Origin: JAUIAI01 sp049680625
GTDB lineage: Bacteria > Pseudomonadota > Gammaproteobacteria > Burkholderiales > Burkholderiaceae_E
NCBI GenBank assembly: GCA_049680625.1
Contig: JBAUID010000151.1
Location: forward strand, 1-64,000
Direction: 5' to 3'
Length of the DNA: 64,000 bases
The notes under the pieces were generated by a model. The model made no database searches. It had not been told where the DNA came from and was given only the letters and a program-made list of their open reading frames with translations. The position numbers and the translations under genes are program-made. Numbering within the stretch: position 1 is the first letter of the stretch; each line of letters begins with the position of its first letter. Of this stretch, positions 61,848 through 64,000 are shown piece after piece.

Positions 61848-62492
61848 ATGACCCCAGCACCACAGGCCGCGAGCCTACCCCCTAATGCCAGCTTGCTACA
61901 GCGGCTCGACTACTACCTGGCAAAGGTCGAAGACGGGCTGTCAATGGTGGCGGCAATGTTCATTCTTTTGCTGATGCTGCTTGGCGCTGCCAACATCATC
62001 GGCCGCAAACTTGGCATACCGGTCTGGGGTTATAACGACCTCGTCACCCTCATTATGGTGAGTTTCGCCTTTCTCTCTATATCAGCAATGCAGCGCGTCG
62101 GCGGCCATATCCGAATGGAGCTTGTCGTGCGCGCGTTGAGCGGCCGCACCATGTGGGTGACAGAACTCATTGGTACGCTGGTTGCCATCTTCATCATGAG
62201 CATCCTGATGTGGTACAGCTATGAAGCCCTGGGCAGAGCTTTTTCCCTGGGTGATTCGACTATGGACAGAGAAATACCGACCTGGCCGTCGAAGATGTGG
62301 GTGCCTATTTCGTTCGGCGTCTTAATCCTGCGGCTGTTGCTGCAGCTATGGGGCTATAGCCGCATGATCATCAACCCCGATGCAGAACCTATTGCCATAC
62401 CACTCTTGCATGAAGTCAAGGAGCTGGCAGAAAAAGAAATCAGCGACACCTTCGGTGACGCTGCCTCCACCAAAAAATCGGGAGCTGTCTGA
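61848..62492 (+). CDS. dctQ: TRAP transporter small permease DctQ
   Basis: 214 residues with four membrane helices (~35-57, ~65-85, ~105-125, ~150-175). 'WGYNDLVTLIMVSFAFLSISAMQRVGGHIRMEL' is the DctQ family core. It pairs with DctM in the sodium-dependent TRAP complex. A long cytoplasmic C-tail ends in TGATG overlap into dctM. Confidence 0.92.
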   Translation: MTPAPQAASLPPNASLLQRLDYYLAKVEDGLSMVAAMFILLLMLLGAANIIGRKLGIPVWGYNDLVTLIMVSFAFLSISAMQRVGGHIRMELVVRALSGRTMWVTELIGTLVAIFIMSILMWYSYEALGRAFSLGDSTMDREIPTWPSKMWVPISFGVLILRLLLQLWGYSRMIINPDAEPIAIPLLHEVKELAEKEISDTFGDAASTKKSGAV

Positions 62493-63850
62493 TGGAGATG
62501 TTTTTATCGGTTTTTGGCGCTGGCTTCTTTGAACGTATGGCTGAGGGTGACGAAGTCACGCTTGGCGTGGTTGCTTCAATAATCCTGATTGTTCTTGTCT
62601 TGCTTGGCGTTCGCGTGGTGTATGCCACCGCCGCCGTTGGCCTGGTAGGTCTCGTATCTATGCTGGGCTGGACAGGTGGTGCTGGCAACGCCGGCATGGT
62701 CCCATACGCAAAAGGCACCATTTATTCGCTTAGCGTGCTGCCGATGTTCATCCTGATTGGCTTTCTCGCCTATCACGCGGGCATGACTGAAAAGCTCTTT
62801 GATGCTGCCAAGAAGTGGTTCGGCTTTGTGCCGGGCGGTCTGGCCGTAGCAACCGTCTTTGCTACCGCTGGTTTCGCGGCTGTTTCTGGTGCCAGTACCG
62901 CCACAGCGGCGGTGTTTGCGAGAGTCGCCATTCCGGAGATGCTGAAATACAAATACAGTCCGCGACTCGCAGCAGGTGTCGTTGCTGCCGGCGGCACGCT
63001 GGCATCGCTTATTCCGCCAAGCGCCATTTTGGTGATTTACGCGATTATCGTCGAGGAGTCGATTGGGCGACTATTGGTTGCGGGTTTCATCCCGGGCATC
63101 GTATCAGCACTCATTTATGCGTTGCTGATTATTTACATGGCATGGCGAAATCCGAAACTGGGGCCGGCGATTAAAGGCTTCACCTGGCCCGAACGTATTA
63201 AGTCGGTACCAGGCACTTTCCCGGTGGCCTCGGTGATCGTGATCATTTTCTTTTCGATGTACACCGGCTGGGCAACACCAACCGAAGCAGGTGCCCTTGG
63301 CTCTTTTGTCGTTTTCATCATGGCGCTTGCCGGTGGTATGAAATGGCGCACACTCAGAGAGGCCTTGCTCGAGACGGCCCGCCTGACGGTCATGATTTTC
63401 TCGCTGATCTGGGGCGTGCTGATCTTTGTTCGCTTTCTGGGTTTTGTTGAATTGCCCACCATGTTTGCCGAGTGGGTTACTCACCTGCCCATGTCGCCGA
63501 CAATGATCATGATCTGTATTTTGCTGTTCTACGTGATCCTCGGCATGTTCATGGACGCAATCGGCATGTTGTTGCTGACCCTGCCCGTGGTCTACCCCGC
63601 TGTGATTGCGCTTGGCTACGATCCGATCTGGTTCGGCATTGTCGTGGTTAAAATGTGCGAGGTCTGCCTGATAACGCCACCGATTGGACTGAATTGCTAT
63701 GTGGTGTCGGGGGTTCGGCCAGATATTCCATTGCAAGACGTGTTCCGTGGCATCGGACCCTTCTTTATCGCCGACGTCATTACCCTGGGGGTTTTCCTGG
63801 CTTTCCCGGCAGTTATTACCTGGTTGCCTAATCTGATGATGAGCGGCTAG
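62492..63850 (+). CDS. dctM: TRAP transporter large permease DctM
   Basis: 452 residues with about 12 membrane helices. The ion-transporter signature 'AAVSGASTATAAVFARVAIPEML', 'AGGTLASLIPPSAILVIYAII' and 'LGMFMDAIGMLLLTLPVVYP' match DctM. It catalyses solute passage with sodium. The start overlaps the dctQ stop. Last gene of the operon; a terminator follows after 35 nt. Confidence 0.94.
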   Translation: MEMFLSVFGAGFFERMAEGDEVTLGVVASIILIVLVLLGVRVVYATAAVGLVGLVSMLGWTGGAGNAGMVPYAKGTIYSLSVLPMFILIGFLAYHAGMTEKLFDAAKKWFGFVPGGLAVATVFATAGFAAVSGASTATAAVFARVAIPEMLKYKYSPRLAAGVVAAGGTLASLIPPSAILVIYAIIVEESIGRLLVAGFIPGIVSALIYALLIIYMAWRNPKLGPAIKGFTWPERIKSVPGTFPVASVIVIIFFSMYTGWATPTEAGALGSFVVFIMALAGGMKWRTLREALLETARLTVMIFSLIWGVLIFVRFLGFVELPTMFAEWVTHLPMSPTMIMICILLFYVILGMFMDAIGMLLLTLPVVYPAVIALGYDPIWFGIVVVKMCEVCLITPPIGLNCYVVSGVRPDIPLQDVFRGIGPFFIADVITLGVFLAFPAVITWLPNLMMSG

Positions 63851-63884
63851 TCAGTGTTACGGTAATAAATTAGTAGTCAGATTT

Positions 63885-63922
63885 ATCGCCCGGAACGTAA
63901 AACCTCCGGGCGATTTCTTTTT
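63885..63922 (+). terminator. intrinsic terminator of the dctPQM operon
   Basis: ATCGCCCGGA (63885-63894) pairs perfectly with TCCGGGCGAT (63905-63914) around a 10-base loop, followed by TTCTTTTT. The strongest terminator in the window. The remaining 78 bases to the window end show no gene. Confidence 0.92.
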
Positions 63923-64000
63923 AGGCCGCCTGATCCACTTGCCCGCGAATACTGGTTACCGCGCCAACCAACAAGCACAACAAGCAAGCACTATTCTGAC

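Noticed and set aside
63104..63736. 210-codon minus-strand frame inside dctM
   Set aside because: His/Asn-rich antisense of membrane helices, typical shadow frame.

Overview
The window is a compact, almost wholly coding stretch of a Gram-negative proteobacterial chromosome. Lipopolysaccharide and lipoprotein assembly genes (lptD, surA, lnt, gmhB), a complete tol-pal cluster, fis directly behind dusB, AmgK-MurU cell-wall recycling and TRAP transporters point to a gammaproteobacterium. From memory of genome layouts, the lptD/surA/rsmA/gloA...glyQS/lnt/corC/ybeY/ybeZ/miaB order and a type-2 pyrF are also common in Betaproteobacteria, whereas ruvCAB-ybgC-tol-pal is gammaproteobacterial. A deep-branching gammaproteobacterium fits best; genus cannot be read from the sequence. 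No insertion sequence, phage, CRISPR array or rRNA was seen.

Layout. 1-7290: the end of a FecR-domain gene, a LuxR-type regulator, a monoacylglycerol-lipase-like hydrolase, pyrF, an OmpR/TctE-type two-component pair, tRNA-Met and a small exported protein. 7299-21864: the conserved run miaB - ybeZ(phoH) - ybeY - corC - lnt - glyQ - glyS - gmhB - plsC - YgjP-like protease, interrupted between miaB and ybeZ by a Slam-like TPR/beta-barrel protein and a large secreted FecR protein. 21915-26911 (minus): lptD-surA-rsmA-gloA. 27178-36610: amgK-murU-pepP, dusB-fis, purH, ruvCAB, rhomboid. 36947-43221: ybgC-tolQRAB-pal-cpoB, then tRNA-Lys. 43530-47815: phhA, a TAXI-type TRAP transporter and a small lipoprotein. 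47855-51092: DUF2062 protein, M20 peptidase, a decayed FG-GAP gene. 51074-55549: cysB-cbiX diverging from cysI-DUF934-cobA, a sulfite-reduction and siroheme unit. 55596-63850: aldo/keto reductase, Uup ABC-F protein, a Rieske dioxygenase alpha/beta pair and a DctPQM TRAP transporter closed by a strong terminator.

How the parts work together. Much of the window builds the envelope: LptD and SurA insert LPS and porins, Lnt finishes lipoproteins, GmhB makes core heptose, Tol-Pal-CpoB couples outer-membrane constriction to division, and AmgK/MurU recycle MurNAc. The most unusual unit is 8624-12006: a Slam-like outer-membrane protein directly followed by a FecR protein whose C-terminus looks like the beta-barrel of transferrin-binding-protein-type cargo. 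I infer a type XI (Slam) secretion pair with an atypical FecR cargo, embedded in an essential-gene operon. A second theme is translation initiation: pyrF, rsmA and perhaps lnt have no ATG/GTG/TTG where their families begin, but have a well-placed in-frame CTG, and glyQ is preceded by a 10-codon leader ORF that stops on its start codon.
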